Shown piece after piece: positions 6,939 through 14,839 of a stretch of DNA of 26,823 nucleotides. The DNA comes from DRWZ01 sp964601505. GTDB lineage: Bacteria; Calescibacteriota; Calescibacteriia; Calescibacteriales; Calescibacteriaceae. The position numbers and the translations under genes were made by a program. A model generated the notes under the pieces. The model was not told the DNA's origin. It worked only from the letters and a program-made list of their open reading frames with translations, and did no database searches. The first letter of the stretch is position 1, and each line of letters opens with the position of its first letter. The stretch spans positions 1 through 26,823 of the forward strand of contig CAZRNR010000027.1 of assembly GCA_964601505.1 (NCBI GenBank), read 5' to 3'.

Positions 6939-7936
6939 AAAGACTCGACAATTGAAATGACCATAGATGGTTCTATTCTTTTCATACACTCTACATTTCT
7001 AGGGCATCTTGAGATTTCGGCAAAGTACGAGCATGGAGAGCACCAAGTATTAGATCTGACAACAACTGTGTTCTTGGTATATGCCCACTTCAGATGGTTA
7101 GTTGGACCAAATATCGCAACAGACGGTTTTCCAAGAAGTTCCGCAATATGTAAGATTGCATTATCTACTCCAACAAAAAGCTTTGCTGAATTAACAAGTG
7201 AAAACAACTCGTAAATATCTATTTTCTTTTCTCCTAAAACCACAATCTTATATTTTTTTGATAAGGATTCTGTTATCTCCCGGAATCTATCATAAATTTT
7301 TTCTTTTTTCGTTGTGAAAGGAGCAACAAGAACATCAACATCGTAATTCTTTAATCCACTGATAGAAATCGGGAAATAATTCTGAAATTCTTCGTCTATT
7401 TTTTTCATATCTGAATCAGGAGATCCTGATATAATACTCATAGCAAAATAAAATAGCCTAAAGAATTCAAAAGCTTCAAAAGAAAAATGAAAGTAATCTA
7501 AAGAAAAATCAAGTATATGAGCTTTTGTTGAAAAACCTATTGAAGCCTTGCCCAAAATCCTCGCAAAAATAGCTGGTAGAACAAAAAACTGTTCTGTATC
7601 AAGCACGAAATCATATCTACCTAAATTTTTCATAACGAAGAAGGGAAAGGAGAATGAATCATAAACAAAAAATTGTTCAATAATATCGCCATAGCAGAAC
7701 TTTGCAAAATCAATATTCCTTTTCTCACCAAGAAAATGTATTTCTGAATTAGGAAAATGTTCCCTGAACATTTTCAAAGCTGGTGTAAGAAGTATTGCAT
7801 CTCCAGCTCCCCCTGGCCTTATAATCAAAATTTTAGCCCCTTTGTTTCCCTTAATTTTTCTTCTTTTAATATACGGAGAAAATAAGCGGAAAACATTATC
7901 CACACTTTTTAACAAAGATTGCCAGAACATAAACAT
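6929..7936 (-). CDS. Glycosyltransferase family 9 (heptosyltransferase-like)
   Basis: A 335-residue GT-B protein of family GT9, which adds heptose or related sugars to lipopolysaccharide core at the cytoplasmic face of the inner membrane. Visible features are the N-terminal glycine motif RPGGAGDAILLTPAL (about residues 40-54), the sugar-nucleotide site GVDNAILHIAELLGKPSVAI with FGPTNHLKW, and a C-terminal cysteine cluster (WCSPC, then two single Cys) common in this family. The acceptor is unknown, and heptosyltransferase is a family guess. Two in-frame ATGs (7936 and 7930) are possible starts; neither has a ribosome binding site. MITE insertion replaced the last residues: without it the frame would read on through three more codons (Tyr-Ser-Ser) before a TGA. 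Confidence 0.85.
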   Translation of the reverse strand: MFMFWQSLLKSVDNVFRLFSPYIKRRKIKGNKGAKILIIRPGGAGDAILLTPALKMFREHFPNSEIHFLGEKRNIDFAKFCYGDIIEQFFVYDSFSFPFFVMKNLGRYDFVLDTEQFFVLPAIFARILGKASIGFSTKAHILDFSLDYFHFSFEAFEFFRLFYFAMSIISGSPDSDMKKIDEEFQNYFPISISGLKNYDVDVLVAPFTTKKEKIYDRFREITESLSKKYKIVVLGEKKIDIYELFSLVNSAKLFVGVDNAILHIAELLGKPSVAIFGPTNHLKWAYTKNTVVVRSNTWCSPCSYFAEISRCPRNVECMKRIEPSMVISIVESLLN

Positions 7937-7994
7937 AAAAATAAAGAAAAAAATATTAAACCATCAAAAAACATCAAAATTCAATACTTAAAAT

Positions 7995-8948
7995 ATGGAA
8001 ATTCTTGAAAACAGGAAGATAGTAATACTAACTTTATCATTAATAATTGACCTTACAATAGGAGAACCTTCCCAAAAGATACATCCAGTTGTAATAACAG
8101 GTAAGGTGATATCCTTATGTCTTACCGAGAAGATCAAATCAAATTTATCAAAGTTGCTCTTTGGTTTATTCCTGATCATAATAGGAAACGCAGTATTCTT
8201 ATCAATATATTTTATGGGTAAGAAAATAATCACTTTAATTTCAAGTTCCGATATACCTTTAATACTTTTTGAATCCTTTATCTTTAAAACTACATTTGCT
8301 CTGAGATCACTTATAGAGCATTCAAATTCAGTCTTCATAAGCCTTAAGGAAAACGATATTGTAAAAGCCAGAAAGGAAGCATCAAAAATAGTTGGAAGGA
8401 AAACCGAAGATCTGGATAAACCTCACATTATTTCGGCTTCTGTTGAAAGCGTAGCAGAAAACACAGTCGATAGTTTCTTTTCTCCAATCTTTTTCTTTTT
8501 ATTTTTCGGTATCCCAGGAAGTATCTTCTACAGGGTATTAAACACACTTGATGCAATGGTTGGTTATAAAAACGAGAAATATAAATTCATTGGTTTTTTC
8601 CCAGCCAAAACAGATGATATTTTGAATTTCATACCAGCAAGGCTAAGCATTCTTTTCATATTATTAGGTGCAATAATTTGCAGATACAATATAGAGGATT
8701 CTGTTAAGACACTTTTTAAGTATAGAAGAGCAACACCGAGTCCAAACTCATATATTCCGATCTGTCTTTTTAGTGGTGCATTAGGAATAAAGCTTGAAAA
8801 AATTGGCTTCTACTCAATTGGAGACTTTGTCCTACCAGAAAATGAAGAGTATATAAGAAAATCAAATATTCTTGCATTAATCTCATGTATTCTTTTTTTT
8901 CTGCTCTGTGTGGCAACAATGTATATGTACGGAGTAATGATAAAATGA
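7995..8948 (+). CDS. cbiB: Adenosylcobinamide-phosphate synthase (CbiB/CobD)
   Basis: A 317-residue polytopic inner-membrane protein that attaches the aminopropanol (phosphate) arm to adenosylcobyric acid in cobalamin synthesis. Family motifs are all present: DLTIGEP and HPVVITGK near the start, the VGRKT...ISASVESVAENTVDSFFSP block (about residues 130-155), GIPGSIFYRVLNTLDAMVGY, TDDILNFIPARL, and SPNS in place of the usual APNPG-like motif. Length is normal. It is the only cobalamin gene in the window. The last bases overlap the start of rnpA (ATGA), so the two are probably translated together. The short gap upstream (58 bases) has no room for a cobalamin riboswitch. Confidence 0.92.
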   Translation: MEILENRKIVILTLSLIIDLTIGEPSQKIHPVVITGKVISLCLTEKIKSNLSKLLFGLFLIIIGNAVFLSIYFMGKKIITLISSSDIPLILFESFIFKTTFALRSLIEHSNSVFISLKENDIVKARKEASKIVGRKTEDLDKPHIISASVESVAENTVDSFFSPIFFFLFFGIPGSIFYRVLNTLDAMVGYKNEKYKFIGFFPAKTDDILNFIPARLSILFILLGAIICRYNIEDSVKTLFKYRRATPSPNSYIPICLFSGALGIKLEKIGFYSIGDFVLPENEEYIRKSNILALISCILFFLLCVATMYMYGVMIK

Positions 8949-9292
8949 AGTTTAAGAAAAATCGTCTGAGGCTGAGACGAGATATAGAGAAGGTAATAAA
9001 GTTTGGGAAATTGAAAAAAATTTTTGATGAAAAAGGAAATGAAATATTCTTGGTTAGATACTACCCTCATGAAGGGTACAGTAGATTCACAGTATTTGTT
9101 CCAAAGAAAGTTGCAAGAAAAAGTGTATGGAGAAACAGGATAAAACGCATAACCAGAGAAGCATTTAGACAAATGATAAAAGAAGGGAAGGCTCCAAATT
9201 ATGATATAATATTCATTGCTCGGCAGAACATATATCAAAAAAAAACACCTGAGATAAAAAAAATTTTTGAAAGATTCTTTGAAAAGCAATAA
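8945..9292 (+). CDS. rnpA: Ribonuclease P protein component
   Basis: A 115-residue basic protein that binds RNase P RNA and helps mature tRNA 5' ends. The diagnostic motif is clear: KKVARKSVWRNRIKRITREAFRQ (about residues 55-77), with the RNR core, plus the basic N-terminus KKNRLRLRRD, where the usual form has more of an L/F-R motif. The ATG overlaps the cbiB stop (ATGA), with GGAG about ten bases upstream. An extended frame to 8885 lies wholly inside cbiB and is rejected. Normally rnpA follows rpmH, with yidC or yidD after it. Here it follows a cobalamin gene and faces acpS, with two bases between the two stop codons. Confidence 0.92.
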   Translation: MKFKKNRLRLRRDIEKVIKFGKLKKIFDEKGNEIFLVRYYPHEGYSRFTVFVPKKVARKSVWRNRIKRITREAFRQMIKEGKAPNYDIIFIARQNIYQKKTPEIKKIFERFFEKQ

Positions 9293-9294
9293 AA

Positions 9295-9666
9295 TCAGAT
9301 AGCAACAGCAAAAGCTACACAGAAATCTCCATCATGTGATATTGATACTAGGATATCTTTTATTCCTCTTTCAGTAGCAGCGTGCAACATACCTCCATAC
9401 AATCTCACAACAGGATAAGGTAGGTGAATTATCTCTATTTCTCTGAAGACTATCCTCTTTTTAGTCTGAAATGTTTTAAAAATTGCTTCCTTTGAGCAAA
9501 AAAGAGCTGCTATCCTCTCGTACGGATTTATTTTTGCACTCATAATGTATTTCAGCTCATCTTGAGTATAAATCCTATTCAAAAATCTTTCTCCATATTC
9601 TAAATATACTTTCTTTATTCTTGATATATTCAAAATATCAACCCCAATACCTTTAAGTTCAATCAT
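9295..9666 (-). CDS. acpS: Holo-[acyl-carrier-protein] synthase
   Basis: A 123-residue AcpS-type phosphopantetheinyl transferase, which moves 4'-phosphopantetheine from CoA to the serine of acyl carrier protein and so activates fatty acid synthesis. The magnesium ligands are Asp10 in GIGVDI and Glu60 in FCSKEAIFK; other family features are FLNRIYTQDEL and the closing SISHDGDFCVAFAV. Full length for the family. The start is supported by a TATATT hexamer exactly six bases upstream and no ribosome binding site. It converges on rnpA and is divergent from the epimerase-like gene. Confidence 0.92.
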   Translation of the reverse strand: MIELKGIGVDILNISRIKKVYLEYGERFLNRIYTQDELKYIMSAKINPYERIAALFCSKEAIFKTFQTKKRIVFREIEIIHLPYPVVRLYGGMLHAATERGIKDILVSISHDGDFCVAFAVAI

Positions 9667-9672
9667 ATAATG

Positions 9673-9678
9673 AATATA
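9673..9678 (-). promoter_or_regulatory. Leaderless -10 of acpS
   Basis: TATATT (9678-9673), six bases, ATG. No convincing -35 element is visible at 17-19 bases. Confidence 0.45.
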
Positions 9679-9927
9679 ACATGAATGAGAAAAGATTAAT
9701 AAGTAATCAATCTATTTTTATAAAGTTTATTACCAATCTGAGAAAATCTTTTCAAGATTCCGATCCTACATTAAGTTAATTTTTAAGAATGCTAAAAATC
9801 GTACTGAATTTGTATAATTTTTTCTATTTTTTTATTCTCATTTTCTGCTCAGTTTAATTTTATCCTAAAAAAACTTTTGAAAATATTCACATTGAAAATA
9901 GGTGTTAGATAAAAAACAAAAAGTACA

Positions 9928-9973
9928 AAACAAATTATAATAATAATAAATAAATAAACAAATTATAATAATA
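9928..9973. repeat. Two direct repeats, 28-bp period, before the epimerase-like gene
   Basis: Two copies of AAACAAATTATAATAATA begin at 9928 and 9956. They end 7 bases before the ATG at 9981 and contain TATAAT (9964-9969), so they overlap the presumed promoter. They could be paired protein-binding sites or simply a local duplication of AT-rich DNA. Confidence 0.5.
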
Positions 9974-9980
9974 TAAAATT

Positions 9981-10982
9981 ATGAGATTTGATCAGAGTAT
10001 AGCTCTAACAGGAGTAAGAACGTTCTTAGGTTCAAATTTAGCCATAAGATTACAAAATATTCCTGGGATAAAGCTTACAGTTTTAGATAAACATAGACCA
10101 AGCTTTCTTAAAGAAGAAGTAAAATTTTACAGAATAGATCTGACAGATCCCAAATCTGATCAGATGATATATGAAGCCCTTGAGAACGAGAATGTAGATA
10201 CATTTTTGCACATGGCGTTTTTCGAAGGTAAGGTTCCCGCTTCTTCCTCATATTGTCATGAGGTTCAAGTAATAGGAACATGGTATGTTCTAAACGCTTG
10301 CGCTAAAAAGAAAATAAAAAAATTCGTTCTTTCCTCAACAACAGAAGTTTATGGTGCGCATCCTATGAATCCAAATCTTATAAAAGAAGACGCTCCCCTG
10401 AGAATAAATGAATCATATAAATATATCAAGGATAGAGTTGAAGCAGAAGAGCTTACAAAAAAGTTTGCAAAAAAATGTCCATCAACAAAAGTTTTAATTT
10501 TGCGAAAATGTCCTGTTTTGGGAGATAAGATCAAGAATTTTACAACTTGGTATCTTTCAGGTCCGATAATATTCTCTGTTTTAGGTTTCGACCCTATGAT
10601 GCAATTCTTGCACCAGGAGGACCTAATCGATGCATTCCTAAGATTCACAGTAGGACACGACGAGATACCTGGAGGAATTTATAACATAGCAGGTAAGGGC
10701 GCTTTGCCTCTGCTTTATATAACTCGGCTTATGGGAAGAGTTAATATACCTCTATTTTATTCCTGGCTTTATGCTATGTGTATGTTTGCAAGAACAGCAG
10801 GTATTGCTCCTTTTCCACCTCAACACATAGATTACATAAGGTATACATTTGTTGCCGATGGAACAAAGGCCAAGGATATAGTAGGTTTTGTCCCAAGATA
10901 TACATCAAGAGAAATAGTCGAAGAATTTGCCGGATATATAAAACTCAAGAGAGCAAAAATAAAAACATCTCAAGAAAAATAA
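9981..10982 (+). CDS. NAD-dependent epimerase/dehydratase family protein (extended SDR)
   Basis: A 333-residue protein of the extended short-chain dehydrogenase family, the group that includes sugar-nucleotide epimerases. The N-terminal Rossmann motif is altered (TGVRTFLGSNL, residues 10-20, where a TGxxGxxG pattern is usual). The catalytic Thr/Ser region FVLSSTTEVYG (115-125) and Tyr146-x3-Lys150 are present. Later blocks FLHQEDLIDAFL and GGIYNIAGKG are typical of the family. Substrate unknown; it may act on sugar nucleotides or on a lipid-linked intermediate. The start has no ribosome binding site and an AT-rich TATAAT/TATAAA immediately upstream. It stands alone, converging on the DCC-family gene. 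Confidence 0.78.
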   Translation: MRFDQSIALTGVRTFLGSNLAIRLQNIPGIKLTVLDKHRPSFLKEEVKFYRIDLTDPKSDQMIYEALENENVDTFLHMAFFEGKVPASSSYCHEVQVIGTWYVLNACAKKKIKKFVLSSTTEVYGAHPMNPNLIKEDAPLRINESYKYIKDRVEAEELTKKFAKKCPSTKVLILRKCPVLGDKIKNFTTWYLSGPIIFSVLGFDPMMQFLHQEDLIDAFLRFTVGHDEIPGGIYNIAGKGALPLLYITRLMGRVNIPLFYSWLYAMCMFARTAGIAPFPPQHIDYIRYTFVADGTKAKDIVGFVPRYTSREIVEEFAGYIKLKRAKIKTSQEK

Positions 10983-11050
10983 ACTTGAACTTATAACCTG
11001 AATCAAATATTTTTTATCTCCATAGTGTTTTCAATGTTAATCCTTGATGG

Positions 11051-11078
11051 TTTTGATCATCTACTCGGTTGATCAAAA
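11051..11078. terminator. Inverted repeat between convergent genes, possible terminator
   Basis: TTTTGATCA (11051-11059) and its exact inverse TGATCAAAA (11070-11078) are separated by ten bases. The hairpin covers the stop codon and last codons of the DCC-family gene and lies about 70 bases past the end of the epimerase-like gene. There is no T-run after it on either strand, so function as a factor-independent terminator is uncertain. Confidence 0.35.
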
Positions 11079-11440
11079 TAGATTCTTCCGTGCATCATGC
11101 AACCACATGTATTTATCTTTCTTGAATTCTTATTAAATGATGCTATCAATGGATATATGACATACGATATAGATGAGAACAAACCAAGACCTTTTATCTC
11201 AAGGATACGCTTTGCAGCATATTTACCCCAGAATATCCCATTTGAATCCAAAAGATACAAAGCAAAAGGGAAATTTTCTCCAACAAGCTTTTTTAATATA
11301 TCCTGACTTTCTTGTATAGGCCTTACAGCAAATCCTAATTTCTTTGCTAATTTTGAAAACGAAACACATAACTGACAATCACGATCAAATATCAGAACAG
11401 GTTTATCAAAACCAAATTCAAATAATTTTGAATCACTCAT
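11057..11440 (-). CDS. DCC-family (DUF393) thiol-disulfide oxidoreductase-like protein
   Basis: A 127-residue protein of the DCC family, thioredoxin-fold proteins of unclear role named after their D-x-x-C-x-x-C motif. Here the motif is Asp19-Arg-Asp21-Cys22-Gln-Leu-Cys25, in IFDRDCQLC, and a second pair of cysteines near the end reads CGCMMHG. The likely activity is a dithiol/disulfide exchange, with partner unknown. I chose the ATG at 11440 because the family begins just before this motif; a longer frame upstream lies inside bioB. The gene overlaps the bioB end by 8 bases, so the two are likely one transcript. Confidence 0.75.
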   Translation of the reverse strand: MSDSKLFEFGFDKPVLIFDRDCQLCVSFSKLAKKLGFAVRPIQESQDILKKLVGENFPFALYLLDSNGIFWGKYAAKRILEIKGLGLFSSISYVIYPLIASFNKNSRKINTCGCMMHGRIYFDQPSR

Positions 11441-12479
11441 ATGCTGATATATTTTTATTGTTATTAGTAGAATAATTATAATTATCTGAGATATGTTCAG
11501 GCAGTTCAAGTCCAGCTGAAATGGCAAGTTCCCAATCTTTTTTATAGTCCTGCCCGGGTGTTGTTAAATAATTTCCGACCATAAGGTCATCAGCCCCCGC
11601 TTTTAGAACCCAATCTTGCCTTTTTCCAAAAACAACCTCCCTACCCCCAGCAACTTTTATCTGCTTTGTTGGATGAACAAAGCGCATCATAGCAATACAC
11701 TTTGCCGCTTCATATGGGCTCATAAGAGGTAGGATCTCAAAAGGTGTTCCTGGACGAGGGTTTAAAAAATTCAATGGAATTATCTTTGGGTCTATCTTCT
11801 TGAGCTCAAAGGCTATCTGAACCCTGTCTTCGATAGATTCCCCCATTCCAAATATACATCCGCAGCATAGCTCTATTCCAGCACCTTTTATTATATTTAT
11901 TGTCCTCAATCTATCCTGATATGAATGCGTAGTGCATATTTTTTCAAAGTAACGCGGAGATGTCTCTATATTGTGATTTGAATGATCTACACCAGCATCT
12001 TTGAGCTTCTGAGCTTGCTTTTCTGTGAGTTCCCCTAAGGTAGCATCAGGTGATATACCAGGAACCTGTTTTCTTATTTCTCTAACCATCTCACAAATAA
12101 TTTCAATTTCCTTATCTGTAGGTCCTCTTCCGGATGTTACTATCCCAAACTTTGTTGCTCCCATCCTGTAAGCCTCTTTTGCCTTCACAACTACCTCATC
12201 AACAGGAAGGAGTGTGTATTTCTGAACATTTGTTCTCCATCGTGTAGATTGAGAACAGAATTTACAATCCTCTGGACACAATCCACTTTTAGCATTTATA
12301 ATAGCACAAAAATCAATTTTTTTACCTCTAAACTTTTCCCTGATAATTGTAGCATACTCAAACAATTTCTCTATATACACATCAGGAAAAACAAGTATAA
12401 ACTTAGCATCATCTTGATTTATCTGATCTCCGTTCAGAACCTTATTTGCTATCTCCTTGAGTTTCAAATCATATGACAT
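11433..12479 (-). CDS. bioB: Biotin synthase
   Basis: A 348-residue radical SAM enzyme that inserts sulfur into dethiobiotin to give biotin. The radical SAM cluster motif is Cys68-x3-Cys72-x2-Cys75 (SGLCPEDCKFCSQ). The second, [2Fe-2S] cluster would use later cysteines in EIICEMV and IELCCGCIFGMGES and the arginine in AGGREVVF. Length is usual; the last 15 residues are Asn-rich and unlike other BioB ends, and their codons overlap the next gene. bioD is in the window at 23,805, but bioA, bioF and birA are not. The upstream gap holds two tandem GTAAACCTT motifs (plus-strand reading) that may control the gene. Confidence 0.95.
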   Translation of the reverse strand: MSYDLKLKEIANKVLNGDQINQDDAKFILVFPDVYIEKLFEYATIIREKFRGKKIDFCAIINAKSGLCPEDCKFCSQSTRWRTNVQKYTLLPVDEVVVKAKEAYRMGATKFGIVTSGRGPTDKEIEIICEMVREIRKQVPGISPDATLGELTEKQAQKLKDAGVDHSNHNIETSPRYFEKICTTHSYQDRLRTINIIKGAGIELCCGCIFGMGESIEDRVQIAFELKKIDPKIIPLNFLNPRPGTPFEILPLMSPYEAAKCIAMMRFVHPTKQIKVAGGREVVFGKRQDWVLKAGADDLMVGNYLTTPGQDYKKDWELAISAGLELPEHISDNYNYSTNNNKNISAYE

Positions 12480-12501
12480 TTTATGTATTCTTATATATTT
12501 C

Positions 12502-12531
12502 GTAAACCTTACTTTTTTTTCAGTAAACCTT
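12502..12531. promoter_or_regulatory. Tandem GTAAACCTT motif upstream of bioB, possible operator
   Basis: GTAAACCTT occurs at 12502-12510 and 12523-12531 (plus strand), 21 bases apart, about two helical turns. The known BirA operator uses GTAAACC and its inverse as paired half-sites; here both copies point the same way. The motif sits just upstream of the AT-rich -10 region of bioB (TATATA/TATAAG near 12500-12490). Confidence 0.4.
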
Positions 12532-12538
12532 TGTTTTT

Positions 12539-13222
12539 CTAAACTATTTTTAGTTTCCTGAAGAATTTCTTCAGTTCCGATTTATCTATCTTTGAGAATG
12601 AAAATCCTCCCCTATAAAAACCTTTTGAATCAACAGTATAGTGCTTAAGCACAGCTGAACCACCTATTTTTATCCCTGATTTACCTCCTGATAAATCAAG
12701 CGAGAATTTAACTTCTTCATCTATCATGGGCAAGAAATATTCAATCATCCTATCCTTCATTTGTATGTGCATAGAAAAACCTCCAAGACTTATATCTCCC
12801 AAACTTCCAGAAAGAGCGTATCCATTTTCTCTTTTTATGATAACATCCGCTTTTTCTTTAGGTTTAACCCTGTAATATCTCCTCCTCTCACATATAAAAA
12901 TACTATCTGGAACCCCGACTATATATATATTAGGATATATACCTTTGAGAGTTTCAACCGGAACTACCTTCATCGAAATTATCCCTCTACCAGAGATGAA
13001 TCTTAACTCATAATTCTCTCCTTGCTTCAATGCTTGCTCGGATCTCAAAACAAGTTTATTGTCATCTTTTAATCCTATTATATATGCTCTTTTACTGACA
13101 TCACCGAGCTTTTTCATTATAGAGATCTCAACAATATTATCTTTGATACCCTCTAGTATCTTATTTACACCTTTACCTGATATCTTTATATTAAAAAGAT
13201 TTTTTGGTAGGTTTTCTATCAT
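12539..13222 (-). CDS. PilZ-domain protein (YcgR-like)
   Basis: A 227-residue protein with an N-terminal beta-rich domain (about residues 10-105), like the flagellar-brake domain of YcgR, and a C-terminal PilZ domain (about 110-225) that binds cyclic di-GMP. The binding motif is RxxxR (Arg114 to Arg118, in ERRRYYR), then the D-x-S-x-x-G signature Asp143-Ile-Ser145-Leu-Gly-Gly148. It probably links c-di-GMP level to motility or surface behaviour, but no flagellar or pilus gene is in view. The start has TATAAT exactly six bases upstream. It is divergent from the HD-domain gene and runs toward bioB after a 59-base gap. Confidence 0.85.
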   Translation of the reverse strand: MIENLPKNLFNIKISGKGVNKILEGIKDNIVEISIMKKLGDVSKRAYIIGLKDDNKLVLRSEQALKQGENYELRFISGRGIISMKVVPVETLKGIYPNIYIVGVPDSIFICERRRYYRVKPKEKADVIIKRENGYALSGSLGDISLGGFSMHIQMKDRMIEYFLPMIDEEVKFSLDLSGGKSGIKIGGSAVLKHYTVDSKGFYRGGFSFSKIDKSELKKFFRKLKIV

Positions 13223-13228
13223 AGAATT

Positions 13229-13234
13229 ATTATA
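13229..13234 (-). promoter_or_regulatory. Leaderless -10 of the PilZ gene
   Basis: TATAAT (13234-13229), a perfect consensus, then six bases (AATTCT), then ATG. No ribosome binding site. Confidence 0.55.
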
Positions 13235-13299
13235 ATAATAAATTCCTATAATTTTTTTTACGAATTAGAACATGGCTAAAATAAAATAAACATTACTTT

Positions 13300-14754
13300 A
13301 TGAGAATATTTTCTAATCTCGTAAAAAGAATCAAAGAAAAATCAGGAGCTTACAAAGATAATTTACTTAAATATTTGCTATATTTCGCATCTGCATTTGC
13401 TTTTTCTGTTTCAGTTGAAAACATAGACCCAAGCTTCGCATTCATAATCTCTTTCTTACTATATGTATTTATCTTCTCAAATGTCAAAAGAATGGATTAC
13501 ATAATGATATCTTTGTATTCCATTTTATTCTTTCTATCTTTATATGGATTGAGGAAATTGATAATAGAAGAAAGGATATTCGTATCTGACTATAAAATAT
13601 TTTTTGCTTTTCCGTACTTTACTATCATATCCACGCTATTTTTTCTAATAGAAAGAAAAAAAGCAGTCTACTTTTGCACCTTCTTATGCCTTTTATCTAT
13701 ACCTATACTTCCTGAAATAAATCAGGAATTCCTGACACTTCCTTCGGCTTGGTTTTTTTCCTCATTGATTTCTGTTCCGATGCTATCAAAAAGTAGAAGG
13801 AGATTCTCTCTGTTCAAAACTTCTATTGTCTATGGACTTTTTGGAGGAACGCTTATATTTACAATGACAGGTGGAATATGGAAAGCAGTTATATTCATCT
13901 TATCCTCTATAATTTCTCCTTTCATCTCCATCTCCATACTATACTTTTTTGAAAGAACCTTTAATATCCTTACACCATTTTATCTTTTTGATCTTCAAGA
14001 TATAGAACATCCTATTCTTGTTCAACTCAGGAAAAAGGCTCCCGGAACATTCCATCATAGCCTTGTAGTAGCAGATATAGCTTATGTAGCAGCCAAGGAA
14101 GTGGGAGCAGATGCTGAACTCATAAGATGTGCAGCTTTATATCATGATATAGGTAAAACCGCTAGACCTGATTATTTTATAGAGAACATAGGAGATATGT
14201 CCGCACACATGAAGATAAATTTACCCTTAAGTTCAAAACTTGTTGTGAAACATGTTGAGGATGGCGAAAAAATTGCAAGGTCATATTCAATCCCCCAGAG
14301 AATAATCGACTTTATACTTGAACATCACGGAACCACTTATCCAGAATATTTTTTGAGAGCAGCAAAAAGATTAGATATACATCTTGATATAAGATATCCC
14401 GGCCCGACTCCAAGAAGCCTTGAAACCGTTATAATGATGATCTGTGATTCTTCAGAAGCAGCTGTAAGATCCCTTGAAAAATACAGTCCTGAGAGAATAA
14501 AAGATATGGTCTCAAAAGTCGTAAAATCTAAAATAGATCAAGGACAGTTTGATAATTCCCCAGTAACGCTTCAGCAGATTAAAAAAATTGAAGAATCAGT
14601 AACGAAAGCTCTTTGTGATTTTTATCACCTAAGAATAAGCTATGATGAAAAAAGCGTACAAAGGTATTTGGAAAAGAAGAAAAAATTTGAGAACGGTCAT
14701 GCCAAAGAAAACGGACACCAAGATATAAAAGATAAAAGACAACAAAATAATTGA
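13300..14754 (+). CDS. PgpH-like HD-domain membrane phosphodiesterase
   Basis: A 484-residue protein with about seven hydrophobic segments (roughly residues 25-220), then a cytosolic HD domain. Catalytic metal residues: His252-His253 in PGTFHHS, His282-Asp283 in LYHDIGK, and His342-His343 in LEHHGTT, followed by a PGPTPRSLETVIMMICDSSEAAVRS block. This pattern is that of the 7TM-HD (PgpH) family, which hydrolyses cyclic di-AMP. Usual PgpH proteins also have a large N-terminal extracellular HDED domain; it is missing here, so the protein begins almost at the membrane part. No ribosome binding site precedes the ATG. A hairpin follows the gene. Confidence 0.82.
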   Translation: MRIFSNLVKRIKEKSGAYKDNLLKYLLYFASAFAFSVSVENIDPSFAFIISFLLYVFIFSNVKRMDYIMISLYSILFFLSLYGLRKLIIEERIFVSDYKIFFAFPYFTIISTLFFLIERKKAVYFCTFLCLLSIPILPEINQEFLTLPSAWFFSSLISVPMLSKSRRRFSLFKTSIVYGLFGGTLIFTMTGGIWKAVIFILSSIISPFISISILYFFERTFNILTPFYLFDLQDIEHPILVQLRKKAPGTFHHSLVVADIAYVAAKEVGADAELIRCAALYHDIGKTARPDYFIENIGDMSAHMKINLPLSSKLVVKHVEDGEKIARSYSIPQRIIDFILEHHGTTYPEYFLRAAKRLDIHLDIRYPGPTPRSLETVIMMICDSSEAAVRSLEKYSPERIKDMVSKVVKSKIDQGQFDNSPVTLQQIKKIEESVTKALCDFYHLRISYDEKSVQRYLEKKKKFENGHAKENGHQDIKDKRQQNN

Positions 14755-14762
14755 TTCAATCT

Positions 14763-14778
14763 GATTCTTTCAAGAATC
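14763..14778 (+). terminator. Hairpin after the HD-domain gene
   Basis: GATTCTT and AAGAATC form a 7-bp stem with a 2-base loop, nine bases past the stop codon. No T-run follows, so terminator function is tentative. Confidence 0.3.
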
Positions 14779-14839
14779 ACTCTATTGTTCGGCAAATTAT
14801 AAAAAGAAATTAATAAAGATAAAAATCATTCTCAAGATA

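Larger units (their letters stand above)
9667..9980. other. Divergent intergenic region with tandem AT-rich repeats
   Basis: 314 bases between acpS and the epimerase-like gene. Near its right end AAACAAATTATAATAATA occurs twice (from 9928 and from 9956), 28 bases apart, with TAAATAAATAAA between. The second copy supplies a TATAAT just before the epimerase start. The rest is AT-rich without structure I can interpret. Confidence 0.5.

Noticed and set aside
6909..7214. 101-codon plus-strand frame at the end of the family 9 glycosyltransferase gene
   Set aside because: It lies opposite a conserved domain with cysteine and sugar-binding motifs and starts in the MITE end.
7937..7994. Cobalamin riboswitch before cbiB
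   Set aside because: The gap is 58 bases, too short for a B12 riboswitch, and shows no B12-box-like sequence.
8810..9289. 159-codon minus-strand frame across cbiB and rnpA
   Set aside because: It is the complement of two well-supported genes and is Phe/Tyr-rich with no family features.
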